6,198 bases of DNA from an uncultured Gammaproteobacteria bacterium (GTDB lineage Bacteria > Pseudomonadota > Gammaproteobacteria > CAJQNE01). The notes beneath the pieces were generated by a model that searched no databases, was not told where the DNA came from, and saw only the letters and a program-made list of their open reading frames with translations. The translations under genes were made by a program, and so were the position numbers. This document shows positions 1-6,059 of the stretch, piece by piece (the first letter of the stretch is position 1; every line of letters starts with the position of its first letter). The stretch lies in assembly GCA_905479545.1 (NCBI GenBank), contig CAJQNE010000272.1:1-6198 (forward strand). Reading direction: 5' to 3'.

Positions 1-156
1 AGAGAAACCTTGAGCGAATTCATCATCGAGGCTCGCGGCCAGGACTATGCCAGCAACGATAAGACCGCACTGCTTCGTATCGGCAATAACGTTTCGGCGT
101 ATTGCTGTGAGCCAAGAGTCGATCAGCAAACTCTGCGCCCACGGAATTGCCAGTAG
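1..156 (+). CDS. 3' part of an unrecognised protein, cut by the window edge
   Basis: Frame 1 is open from the first base to a TAG at 154-156, giving 51 residues with no visible start. The early stretch LSEFIIEARGQDYAS recalls, from memory, the beginning of DUF5680-type domains (often attached to XRE regulators), which start with a similar pattern of L, F, I/L, A, K/R and YAS. If that is right, the domain is broken: the conserved aromatic- and glycine-rich remainder is missing and the tail ends in an unrelated-looking Cys/Arg-rich stretch. It could equally be the genuine end of an unrelated protein, or non-coding DNA that happens to be open. The gene converges on the SIP gene to its right, 61 bases away. 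No function is assigned. Confidence 0.35.
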   Translation, partial: RETLSEFIIEARGQDYASNDKTALLRIGNNVSAYCCEPRVDQQTLRPRNCQ

Positions 157-217
157 GTGAACCGAACTGCAGTGCTTGACAGGGCGGTGGTTTGTCGTGC
201 CCGGGATGCCGCGGTCG
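157..217. other. Convergent intergenic gap, no clear terminator
   Basis: This 61-base gap separates the stop codons of the left-edge frame (+) and the SIP gene (-). It holds short palindromes (ACTGCAGT at about 168-175, CCCGGG near 201-206) and GC-rich sequence, but no hairpin followed by a T run on either strand. I see no convincing intrinsic terminator for either gene. Confidence 0.4.
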
Positions 218-946
218 CTAGTGGACAGCCTGCTGCTTTACCACCTTATGCTGATCTTCGGTGCTGCCGGCTTGCCAATAGCTGGATACATACAGCCGCG
301 ATTTGGCGACATTCTGTTGTTGCTTGAAGTATCGCCGGAGTGTCAAAACTCCACTGAACTCACCGGCCGCCCAAACGGCAGGCTGGCCGGAAAGCCACGG
401 AAGTAACTTCACTTTGGCGTTTAGCGCATCACCATCGCCCCCCGAACGAATTACCCAATGAAGTTGTACGTTTTTTGGGTGCGGTAGCGATTGAATGTCC
501 GCCTCACCCAGCACTTCAATAACCGCATAACCGCTGGCGTTTTCAGGTAGCTTGCTAAGGTTAATGCTGATTGCTGGCAATGCCGCCATGTCGCCTACCA
601 GCAAAAACCAATCTGCATCCGGGTTGATCATGCGTTTGGGGCCTGGTCCGGCAATTAGCATTGAGTCCCCCGGCATGGCATTCGCTGCCCATTGAGAGGC
701 CGGACCAGCGTGTTGATGCAATACAAAATCAACATCGAACTCGTTCTGCCGTTGTTGCCGAATGGTGTAGGTTCTCACTAGCGGCCGCCCGCCGTTATCC
801 TGAGGGAACACTAGCTTTATGTAAGCGCTTTCCTGGTCCTGCTGAATCGCGGTGGCTTCACTACCACCGAAAGTGATTCGCTGCATATGCGGAGTCAGCT
901 GTCGGCTGTGAAGCACTTGTAATGTTCTAGGTGTGGGTTTCGCCAT
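218..946 (-). CDS. Siderophore-interacting protein (SIP) family FAD-dependent ferric-chelate/flavin reductase
   Basis: A 242-residue cytosolic flavoprotein of the ViuB/YqjH type, a family that uses NAD(P)H or ferredoxin to reduce ferric siderophores and so release iron. An N-terminal FAD-binding barrel is marked by RTYT (58-61), the usual flavin-binding signature, and by HQHAGPASQWA (78-88). The C-terminal nucleotide-binding half carries GDMAALPAI (118-126) and WAAGEFSG (192-199), and ends in the family-typical SSYWQAGSTEDQHK (221-234). Length is normal for the family. The ATG at 946 is fixed by a perfect AGGAGG (960-955) eight bases upstream. It is the last gene of the minus-strand operon, 88 bases after the SnoaL-like gene. 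No siderophore synthesis or uptake gene lies in the window, so a role as a general flavin reductase serving the operon is possible. Family is confident; substrate is not. Confidence 0.93.
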   Translation of the reverse strand: MAKPTPRTLQVLHSRQLTPHMQRITFGGSEATAIQQDQESAYIKLVFPQDNGGRPLVRTYTIRQQRQNEFDVDFVLHQHAGPASQWAANAMPGDSMLIAGPGPKRMINPDADWFLLVGDMAALPAISINLSKLPENASGYAVIEVLGEADIQSLPHPKNVQLHWVIRSGGDGDALNAKVKLLPWLSGQPAVWAAGEFSGVLTLRRYFKQQQNVAKSRLYVSSYWQAGSTEDQHKVVKQQAVH

Positions 947-976
947 TCTGGATTCCTCCTGTTACTGATAGTGGTC

Positions 977-1006
977 GGGTTGCACAGTGTGCGGGTGATA
1001 CAACCC
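977..1006 (-). repeat. Intercistronic stem-loop between the SnoaL-like and SIP genes
   Basis: The 88-base gap contains GGGTTG at 977-982 pairing with CAACCC at 1001-1006, and inside it an alternative GCAC-AGT-GTGC hairpin at 982-992. No T run follows on the minus strand, so this is not a standard terminator. It could tune mRNA stability or partial read-through into the SIP gene. It may also be chance. Confidence 0.35.
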
Positions 1007-1034
1007 AGTAGCGGCGGCGTCGTGTGCTACATAG

Positions 1035-1424
1035 TTAGAACATGCCGTTTGCATGTTCCGCGTGCTCGGGGATGACTTGCAGCACATCCCAGTGCTCAAC
1101 AACTTTGCCGTCGGGGTCGAAGCGAAAAATATCGATGCCGGCCCAGTTTTTGTTGGCATCCGTCGGCCACTCCTGCTGGCAATGAAGAACAACATAGTCA
1201 CCTTCGGCAATTGCCCGCTTTACGGTGACTCGTTTCCCTGGGTATTCAACAGCCATTCGCTCGAAGTAACGTATAAACGCTTCTTTGCCGTGACCAACTA
1301 ACGGGTTGTGCTGTATGTATTCACTGCCAACATATTGCTCAGCGGCTTCGCGCGGCTTGCAATCATTAAACATCAGTTCATAAAACGCCTGTGCGTTCTG
1401 CTTATTTCGTTCGGTTTTTTGCAT
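1035..1424 (-). CDS. SnoaL-like / NTF2-fold protein
   Basis: A 129-residue single-domain protein of the SnoaL-like group, in the SnoaL-like aldol-condensation enzyme branch of the NTF2 superfamily. The fold is a cone-shaped alpha+beta barrel with a hydrophobic pocket. Supporting features are the N-terminal helix with AFYELMFN (13-20), the segment EYIQHNPLVGHGKEAF (35-50) and the C-terminal strands IDIFRFDPDGKVVEHWDVLQ (97-116). H39, D98 and H111 are plausible pocket polar residues by position in the family. Members act as isomerases, cyclases, hydrolases or mere binders, so the reaction cannot be predicted. The ATG at 1424 is supported by an AAGAGGG Shine-Dalgarno (1439-1433) eight bases upstream. 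It is the third operon gene, 62 bases after the FMN reductase. It is soluble, with no signal peptide. Confidence 0.88.
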   Translation of the reverse strand: MQKTERNKQNAQAFYELMFNDCKPREAAEQYVGSEYIQHNPLVGHGKEAFIRYFERMAVEYPGKRVTVKRAIAEGDYVVLHCQQEWPTDANKNWAGIDIFRFDPDGKVVEHWDVLQVIPEHAEHANGMF

Positions 1425-1447
1425 GGTTTTAACCCTCTTGTTGAATA

Positions 1448-1480
1448 CATTGCAACGCTGGATTTACCGGCGCTGCAATG
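1448..1480 (-). repeat. Imperfect intercistronic hairpin between the FMN reductase and SnoaL-like genes
   Basis: A 7-bp arm (1448-1454 with 1474-1480) continues after one A/C mismatch into CGC/GCG (1456-1458 with 1470-1472), a T-G wobble and GG/CC, closing on a 5-base loop at 1462-1466. It fills the 62-base gap between the two genes. On the minus strand it is not followed by a T run, so it is unlikely to be a terminator. It may be an mRNA processing or stability element. The flanks carry boxes reminiscent of integron attC core sites (see findings), but the spacing is not canonical. Confidence 0.6.
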
Positions 1481-1486
1481 GCGGCG

Positions 1487-2029
1487 TTAGGTATTATTTA
1501 GCCACTGTTCGAAGCCAGCGACGTAAGTGTCGATATGTCGCCGCGCGCTACTATCTACCAGCTGCCCTTGATCGTTAAACGCTTCGTGGGCACTGCCAAT
1601 CGACAGCTCAGGTGCGGGGTACACTGGCGATAATGTGCCTGCCAATACGGCTCGCAGATGTGCCTGAGCCCGAACACCGCCGATTGGACTCATGGAGGCA
1701 GAAAGGATGCCGCAACGCTTGCCTGCTAGAGGCGACTTATATGCCGGTCGGGAAACCCAGTCGAGTGCGTTTTTGAGCACGCCGGGAATACTGTAGTTGT
1801 ATTCCGGTGTCGCGATTAACAGACCGTCTGCGTCATCAACCAGTTGCTTCAGGCTAACCACTGGCGCTGGCTTGTTATCACCATCCAGGTCGCCGTTGTA
1901 CAAAGGTATATTGCCCAATTCGACGATGGTGAAATCCACCTGCTCACTAAACGCGTCGCCCGCGATACGCAGCAAGTGACGGTTCAATGAGCCCTGCCGC
2001 AAGCTGCCATTTATGCCGATAATTTTCAT
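1487..2029 (-). CDS. NADPH-dependent FMN reductase (flavodoxin-like, ChrR/YieF type)
   Basis: A 180-residue cytosolic flavoprotein of the NADPH-dependent FMN reductase family, which carries out two-electron reduction of quinones, chromate, nitro- or azo-compounds or free FMN. The N-terminal strand and phosphate loop GINGSLRQGSLNR (5-17) bind the FMN phosphate. The signature TPEYNYSIPGVLKNALDW (74-91) forms the isoalloxazine-binding loop and following helix. SMSPIGGVRAQAHLR (112-126) is the third conserved flavin/tetramer segment. Length matches the family (about 180-190). The ATG at 2029 has AAGGAG seven bases upstream. It is the second gene of the operon, only 18 bases after DoxX, so the two are almost certainly co-transcribed. 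Pairing with a DoxX protein and a YhaJ-like regulator favours a quinone or nitroaromatic detoxification role, but the substrate is inferred only. Confidence 0.93.
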   Translation of the reverse strand: MKIIGINGSLRQGSLNRHLLRIAGDAFSEQVDFTIVELGNIPLYNGDLDGDNKPAPVVSLKQLVDDADGLLIATPEYNYSIPGVLKNALDWVSRPAYKSPLAGKRCGILSASMSPIGGVRAQAHLRAVLAGTLSPVYPAPELSIGSAHEAFNDQGQLVDSSARRHIDTYVAGFEQWLNNT

Positions 2030-2047
2030 GGTGTAACTCCTTGGTTC

Positions 2048-2503
2048 CTAAACGCTGCGGGTGGTTAAACGTGGTGCTAACCGTGCATCGACCGAGGCAC
2101 TGCCGCCACCGAGGAATACCAGCGCCGCCGAAGCACTTAGTAAAGCCAGTGCGTATTCAATACCGCCCGTGCTGAGGAAAAAACCATTACCCAAATGAGC
2201 TACCACCAGTGCGACCGCCATCGTGAAGCCGGTAACCAGTGCCGCTGGCCGGGTGAATAATCCGAGTATCAGCAGCAGGCCACCGAAAAATTCTCCACTA
2301 CCCGCCAATAGCGCCATCACTACGCCTGGCTCCAGGCCCATGCCCGCCATGAACTGCCCTGTGCCTTGCAGACCGTGACCGCCAAACCAGCCGAACAGTT
2401 TTTGTGCGCCGTGGGCGACCAAAATAATGCCTACCGGTACGCGTAGTAGTGTCGCGCCTACACCGGCGTTGCTGGCCAGTACTGCTTGAATATCGAATTT
2501 CAT
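2048..2503 (-). CDS. DoxX family membrane protein
   Basis: A 151-residue integral inner-membrane protein of the DoxX family (relatives include E. coli YqjF and YhaH). Four hydrophobic segments are visible at about 16-35, 60-82, 86-104 and 115-133. The family signature HGAQKLFGWFGG (31-42) follows the first helix, and GLFTRPAAL (81-89) links helices 2 and 3. Glu71 (in GSGEFFGG) and the glycine-rich helix faces are typical. DoxX proteins are often paired with oxidoreductases and are implicated in quinone- or thiol-linked redox processes; the biochemical activity of most is unknown. The ATG at 2503 has GAGGG seven bases upstream. It is the first gene of the minus-strand operon, directly facing the LysR gene across 96 bases, so it is the likely primary target of that regulator, as yqjF is of YhaJ in E. 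coli. Confidence 0.92.
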   Translation of the reverse strand: MKFDIQAVLASNAGVGATLLRVPVGIILVAHGAQKLFGWFGGHGLQGTGQFMAGMGLEPGVVMALLAGSGEFFGGLLLILGLFTRPAALVTGFTMAVALVVAHLGNGFFLSTGGIEYALALLSASAALVFLGGGSASVDARLAPRLTTRSV

Positions 2504-2599
2504 GTTGAATCCCTCGTCGTGTGTGTATCGCTATATTAGTTTCTATTATGAGAATAAAAAGCGATAATATTTGCTATTAATATTCAAAATAACTGAACT
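2504..2599. promoter_or_regulatory. Divergent promoter/operator region between doxX-like operon and LysR gene
   Basis: This 96-base AT-rich gap must hold both divergent promoters. TATCGCT (2526-2532) and AGCGATA (2560-2566) form a perfect 7-bp inverted repeat with a 27-base centre. Inside it TTCT-ATTATG-AGAA (2541-2554) is a smaller dyad of LysR-box-like size. Read on the minus strand, 2578-2561 (AATAGCAAATATTATCGC) and 2547-2529 (AATAGAAACTAATATAGCG) look like two related copies about 32 bases apart, a spacing compatible with recognition and activation half-sites of a LysR regulator. A TAATAT on the minus strand (2538-2533) could be a -10 for the operon, with no good -35, as expected for an activator-dependent promoter. 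The exact sites are inference. Confidence 0.5.
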
Positions 2600-3496
2600 A
2601 TGAATCAGCGATTGTCACTCGATGGCTTGGAAGTACTGGATGCGATTGCTCGCCGCGGTAGTTTTGCGGCAGCGGCCGAATCGTTGCATCGGGTGCCGTC
2701 GGCTGTTACTTACGCCATGCGTAAGCTAGAAACAGACTTAGACGTTCGCTTGTTCCGTAAAGAAGGTCGCCGGGCAGTACTAACCGCCGCCGGAGAAACG
2801 CTGCTACGTGAAGGTCGGACGCTACTAGCAGCTGCCGACCAACTGGCAGAAACCACGCGACAAGTGCAGCGTGGCTGGGAATCGCAGCTGACGATCGCCG
2901 TTGATGCCCTGGTGGAATTTGATGTGGTCGTTGACGCGCTAGAAGCGTTTTATCAATTGGATACCGGTACTGATTTACACATTACCGAAGAGGTATTGAG
3001 CGGTGCATGGGAAGCGGTGCTGGATGATCGGGCCGACATCGTTGTGGGAGTGCCTGCTTACCAAACGGTTGCCGCCGAGCTGGAAACCCGACCGTTTCAA
3101 ACTTTCGACTGGGTATTCGCCGTAGCTCCGAATCACCCGCTAGCGTCGCCATCAAAGCCGCTTAGCAAAGAAGACATCCGCCCTTACCGGGCAGTCGTTG
3201 CTCAGGATTCTGCCAGAACCCGAACGCCACTCACTATCCGGGTGCTGTCATCACAACCGACTCTCAGCGTAAAAGACATGACGCAAAAAATCGCCGCACA
3301 GTGTCGGGGCTTAGGTGTCGGCTATCTGCCGCTGCACCGAATTCAACAGCAGCTGGCGGATGGCCTGCTGGTAACACCGCCCGTAGAGGAAAGTCCGGCA
3401 CAGTCTACCGGCCTGATTGGCTGGAAAAAAGGCCAGCAAGGTCGTGCATTGCAGTGGTTTGTGGAGCATTTTGGCGGGCATTATCTGGCACGCTGA
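2600..3496 (+). CDS. LysR-family transcriptional regulator, YhaJ-like
   Basis: A 298-residue LysR-type regulator. The N-terminal winged helix-turn-helix spans about 6-65, with RRGSFAAAAESLHRVPSAVTY and the following wing in LFRKEGRRAVLT; a linker helix follows to about 90. Two effector-binding subdomains occupy about 95-298. The protein closely resembles E. coli YhaJ as I recall it: DAIxRRGSFAAAA, the RVPSAVTY recognition helix, RGWE(S/T)xLTI at the linker end, and TEEVLSGAWE (129-138). YhaJ activates yqjF and related genes in response to nitroaromatic degradation products. Length is normal. The ATG at 2600 matches the family N-terminus, though the preceding AATAACTGAAC gives only a weak Shine-Dalgarno. 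It is divergent from the DoxX operon and probably regulates both that operon and itself from the shared 96-base gap. The inducer is unknown. Confidence 0.93.
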   Translation: MNQRLSLDGLEVLDAIARRGSFAAAAESLHRVPSAVTYAMRKLETDLDVRLFRKEGRRAVLTAAGETLLREGRTLLAAADQLAETTRQVQRGWESQLTIAVDALVEFDVVVDALEAFYQLDTGTDLHITEEVLSGAWEAVLDDRADIVVGVPAYQTVAAELETRPFQTFDWVFAVAPNHPLASPSKPLSKEDIRPYRAVVAQDSARTRTPLTIRVLSSQPTLSVKDMTQKIAAQCRGLGVGYLPLHRIQQQLADGLLVTPPVEESPAQSTGLIGWKKGQQGRALQWFVEHFGGHYLAR

Positions 3497-3671
3497 TCTA
3501 ACGAGCGAGATCCGTGTAATACCCTACTTTCGGTAGGCGACCTGACTCCACACAAGTGAAAGAATTCAGTGATTAATACAGCCATGGGTCTGATTGAGAG
3601 CCCGCCGTAGTCGGGCAGCGAGTTCCGGTGTCTGACGGGCACAGGGCTAATCACAGGTTAAGGACAAGACG
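3497..3671 (+). other. Intergenic leader of the acyl-CoA dehydrogenase gene, with two small hairpins
   Basis: This 175-base gap holds CCTAC-TTTCG-GTAGG at 3523-3537 and GCCCG-N7-CGGGC at 3600-3616. Neither is followed by a T run, so a terminator for the LysR gene is not evident. Two GTCTGA motifs occur (about 3588 and 3630). The 3' end carries an AAGGA Shine-Dalgarno (3660-3664) seven bases before the ATG at 3672. I cannot pick a convincing promoter, although one is expected here. Confidence 0.45.
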
Positions 3672-5387
3672 ATGACGAATTTCACTGATGCCAGTATTGA
3701 CTTTATGTCGGTCCATCCACACCCGCCGGTTGCAAGCGGTCAAACCAAGCATGTTGCCGACAATGTTCCCCCGGAACTTTCGGAGCAAAACCTGTTTCTG
3801 GGCGATGAAGTTTTACGCGCTGCGGTAGAACGCGACGGTATCAGCTGGGTTAAGGATAAGGCGATAGAAGTGGGCGCGTTGGCAGGCAGCACGCGCTACC
3901 GTGATATGGCGCGACTGGCGAATTTCGAGAAGCCGGTACTGAGAAGTTTTGATCGTGTTGGCAATCGTATCGACCATGTCGAATTCCACCCGGCATACCA
4001 CCAATTGGCGGCGGCTACGTATGGCACGGAAACTCATTCCCTGCCATGGACAAACCGCGATAAAACCCGGCCGCAAACCGCCAGAAATATTCTGTATTAC
4101 CTGTGGAACCAGGTAGAGAATGGAATCGTAAGCTGCGGCAATGGTATGACCTGGGCCATTGTACCGCTGCTGCAGAATGACCCGGAGGTTGGTGAGCGTT
4201 GGTTGCCTAAGGTTTTGTCCACGCAATACGACCCACGACCGTTACCGGCCAGCGAAAAGACCGGCATTTCCGTGGTGATGGCGATGACCGAGAAACAGGG
4301 TGGATCTGATCTGCGAACCAACACAACCCGTGCTGTGCCTACAGGCGATGGTCGCGAGTACCTTTTGACCGGCCAGAAATATTTTGTCTCTGCGCCGATG
4401 GGCGACATTTTGCTGGTGACCGCACAAACAGAGAAAGGGCTGACGATATTTATCGTGCCGCGAATTCTCGGCAACGGTCAACGCAATAACATCAACATTC
4501 ATCGGCTGAAAGATAAGCTCGGCAATTGTTCCAACGCGACCTCCGAAATAGAGCTGGACCAGGCCATTGGCTACCGAATTGGTGGAGACGGCCGTGGTGC
4601 TGCGTATTTCGTTAAGCACATGACTCACTATATCCGCATGGCCCTTGTTACCGGTTCCGCGGGCATCATGCGTCGCGCAGTGACTCTGGCGATACACCAC
4701 ACCTCAAACCGCAGCGCTTTTGGCAAAACGATTAGCGACCAACCCATTATGCTGAACACGCTTGCTGATTTGGCCATCGAAAGCGAAGCAGCAACATTGC
4801 TGGGTATGCGTGTTGCCAGAGCCGTAGACGACGCGGCGCATAACGAAGCCGACCGCTTGCTGAACCGAATTCTCGTGCCCATTGCCAAGTACTGGAACTG
4901 CCGTCGCACCAGCGCGGTAACCCTTGAAGCCATGGAGTGCCACGGCGGGCTCGGCTATATCGAAGAACAGCCCATCGCCCTGCTATATCGCGAGGCACCA
5001 CTGAACAGCGTTTGGGAAGGCACCTCAGCCATGATGGGGCTGGACGTATTACGGACTCAGCAACAAACGCCGGATGCAATGGATGCGCTACTGGATGAGA
5101 TAAAACAGGCTCAGGGTGCCGATCGCCACTTTGATCGTTATGTTAGCAAGCTAGAGGAAGAACTCACCCGTTGCTCGCATAGTTTTGAGCCGCATTCACG
5201 CCGAATGATGACCATGATGGCCAAGGCGATGCAGGGCAGTTTGTTGATCCGCCAATCAATACCCGAAGTCGCCGATGCATTTTGTGCGTCGCGGTTAGGG
5301 GGTGAATGGGAGCATGAATTTGGCACGTTGCAATTAACCGGCGAGCCGTTGCGGAAGATTCGGGATAGGGCTGCGATATCGACTTGA
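3672..5387 (+). CDS. aidB: AidB-like acyl-CoA dehydrogenase
   Basis: A 571-residue FAD-dependent acyl-CoA dehydrogenase-fold protein, close in pattern to E. coli AidB (about 540 residues). The N-terminal helical domain (about 35-200) includes FHPAYHQL (105-112). The middle beta domain begins at the flavin-binding signature MAMTEKQGGSDLRTNTTRA (203-221) and contains RLKDKLGNCSNATSE (278-292), both strongly AidB-like. The C-terminal helical domain holds AMECHGGLGYIEE (420-432) and YREAPLNSVWEGTSAM (439-454); E449 is the position of the catalytic base. The last 100 residues form the AidB-type C-terminal extension, where E. coli AidB binds DNA. E. coli AidB belongs to the Ada adaptive response to alkylation and has weak isovaleryl-CoA dehydrogenase activity. 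Compared with it, this protein has about 20 extra N-terminal residues; the ATG at 3672 is still preferred because of its AAGGA site. No ada or alkB is adjacent, so a fatty or branched-chain acyl-CoA role is an alternative. Confidence 0.93.
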   Translation: MTNFTDASIDFMSVHPHPPVASGQTKHVADNVPPELSEQNLFLGDEVLRAAVERDGISWVKDKAIEVGALAGSTRYRDMARLANFEKPVLRSFDRVGNRIDHVEFHPAYHQLAAATYGTETHSLPWTNRDKTRPQTARNILYYLWNQVENGIVSCGNGMTWAIVPLLQNDPEVGERWLPKVLSTQYDPRPLPASEKTGISVVMAMTEKQGGSDLRTNTTRAVPTGDGREYLLTGQKYFVSAPMGDILLVTAQTEKGLTIFIVPRILGNGQRNNINIHRLKDKLGNCSNATSEIELDQAIGYRIGGDGRGAAYFVKHMTHYIRMALVTGSAGIMRRAVTLAIHHTSNRSAFGKTISDQPIMLNTLADLAIESEAATLLGMRVARAVDDAAHNEADRLLNRILVPIAKYWNCRRTSAVTLEAMECHGGLGYIEEQPIALLYREAPLNSVWEGTSAMMGLDVLRTQQQTPDAMDALLDEIKQAQGADRHFDRYVSKLEEELTRCSHSFEPHSRRMMTMMAKAMQGSLLIRQSIPEVADAFCASRLGGEWEHEFGTLQLTGEPLRKIRDRAAIST

Positions 5388-5402
5388 TTGCCTGCCTGCC
5401 GG

Positions 5403-5438
5403 TGTTCGAACGGGCAAAGCCCTGAATTCGAACCTACA
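5403..5438 (-). repeat. Long-type REP, left outer copy
   Basis: Read on the minus strand, a GTAG tetranucleotide (5437-5434) is followed by GTTCGAA, a centre with GGGC-TTT-GCCC, and TTCGAAC, closing at 5404. The outer arms are 7 bp (5404-5410 with 5427-5433) and the inner stem 4 bp (5412-5415 with 5419-5422). It points away from the transposase gene. Being just after the AidB-like stop, it may also protect or end that mRNA. Confidence 0.85.
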
Positions 5439-5493
5439 ACCCACATCACAAATTCGCTCAGACCAGCCTTTGCCATGAATAAAACCCGACAAA

Positions 5494-5519
5494 CCTGTAG
5501 GTTCGAATTCATTCGAACA
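5494..5519 (+). repeat. Short-type REP, left inner copy
   Basis: GTAG (5497-5500) is followed directly by the near-perfect palindrome GTTCGAATTCATTCGAAC (5501-5518), with 8-bp arms around TC. It points toward the transposase gene and ends seven bases before the gene's stop codon. With the left outer copy it forms a divergent REP pair separated by 59 bases. Confidence 0.88.
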
Positions 5520-5525
5520 AATAAC

Positions 5526-5996
5526 TCACTCAAACACCGCCGCCGGATCATCCACCCAAATCGCCCACCAATAGGGGTAACCCCTAACGCTATCCACCAA
5601 CCCCGCCCTTAACGGGTTGGCGACAATATATCGAGCGGTCTCTTTCAAATTTTCATTGCTTCGCATTGCATGGTCGTGAAAGTTCTTTTGCCAGATGGTT
5701 CCACATGAATCGTTGAGCGGGTTGATGGCTCTAGCTGTCCGGCCTTTGAAGTTTTTTATTACTTTCGATAGCGGTGTTTCTGATATTTGCAACAACCAGT
5801 GAATGTGGTCAGGCATCACGACCCACGTCAGCGATTTGGCTTCACCGAGTTCGTTGGAATGTTTGAGTTGGTTTACCGCGATGTTAGCTAAGGTCGGCTG
5901 GCTGAATAGCGGTTGCCGGTTTTGTGTGACGATGGTGAGGTGGTATGCATGGTTTGGCAGGGAAACACGGCCTTTTTGTAGGTTGGTGTAGCTCAT
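5526..5996 (-). CDS. rayT: REP-associated tyrosine transposase (RAYT), Y1/HUH family
   Basis: A 156-residue Y1_Tnp-family protein related to IS200/IS605 transposases. These are single-strand-specific endonucleases that cut beside REP hairpins and attach covalently to DNA through a tyrosine. The N-terminus GRVSLPNHAYHLTIVTQNRQPLF (split as 9-20 and 21-31) is the usual RAYT opening strand, so the protein is full length at the front. The HUH metal-binding motif is MPDHIHWLL (61-69; H64 and H66). IWQKNFHDHAMR (101-112) is the conserved RAYT loop, and ARYIVANPLRAGLV (121-134) carries the probable catalytic Tyr123. No key residue is missing, so the enzyme looks active. The ATG at 5996 has no recognisable Shine-Dalgarno; the inner REP lies only 15 bases upstream and would form a hairpin in the leader, hinting at low or controlled translation. 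Its role is probably REP dispersal or excision. Confidence 0.93.
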   Translation of the reverse strand: MSYTNLQKGRVSLPNHAYHLTIVTQNRQPLFSQPTLANIAVNQLKHSNELGEAKSLTWVVMPDHIHWLLQISETPLSKVIKNFKGRTARAINPLNDSCGTIWQKNFHDHAMRSNENLKETARYIVANPLRAGLVDSVRGYPYWWAIWVDDPAAVFE

Positions 5997-6011
5997 GTGG
6001 GTTGGCCATGC

Positions 6012-6037
6012 TGTTCGAATGAATTCGAACCTACAGG
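6012..6037 (-). repeat. Short-type REP, right inner copy
   Basis: An exact inverted copy of 5494-5519. On the minus strand GTAG (6034-6031) precedes the palindrome 6030-6013. It points toward the transposase gene and lies 15 bases upstream of its ATG, within the 5' leader of any transcript starting further right. Confidence 0.88.
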
Positions 6038-6059
6038 GTTTCGTATCGAGCTATGTACG

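Noticed and set aside
176..406. Open frame of 76 codons on the + strand
   Set aside because: It overlaps the well-supported SIP gene on the opposite strand, has no ribosome binding site and no recognisable family.
962..1210. Minus-strand frame of 82 codons spanning the SnoaL/SIP junction
   Set aside because: It overlaps most of the C-terminal half of the SnoaL-like gene in another frame and has no family signature.
3523..3537. Terminator for the LysR gene
   Set aside because: The 5-bp stem CCTAC/GTAGG is followed by CGACCTGA, not a T run.
3813..5079. Several long minus-strand open frames within the AidB-like gene
   Set aside because: All are antisense shadows of a gene with clear domain signatures, mutually overlapping and rich in Arg, Cys and Ser as such shadows usually are.
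5388..5612. Plus-strand frame of 74 codons after the AidB-like gene
   Set aside because: It consists of REP sequence and the antisense of the RAYT 3' end.
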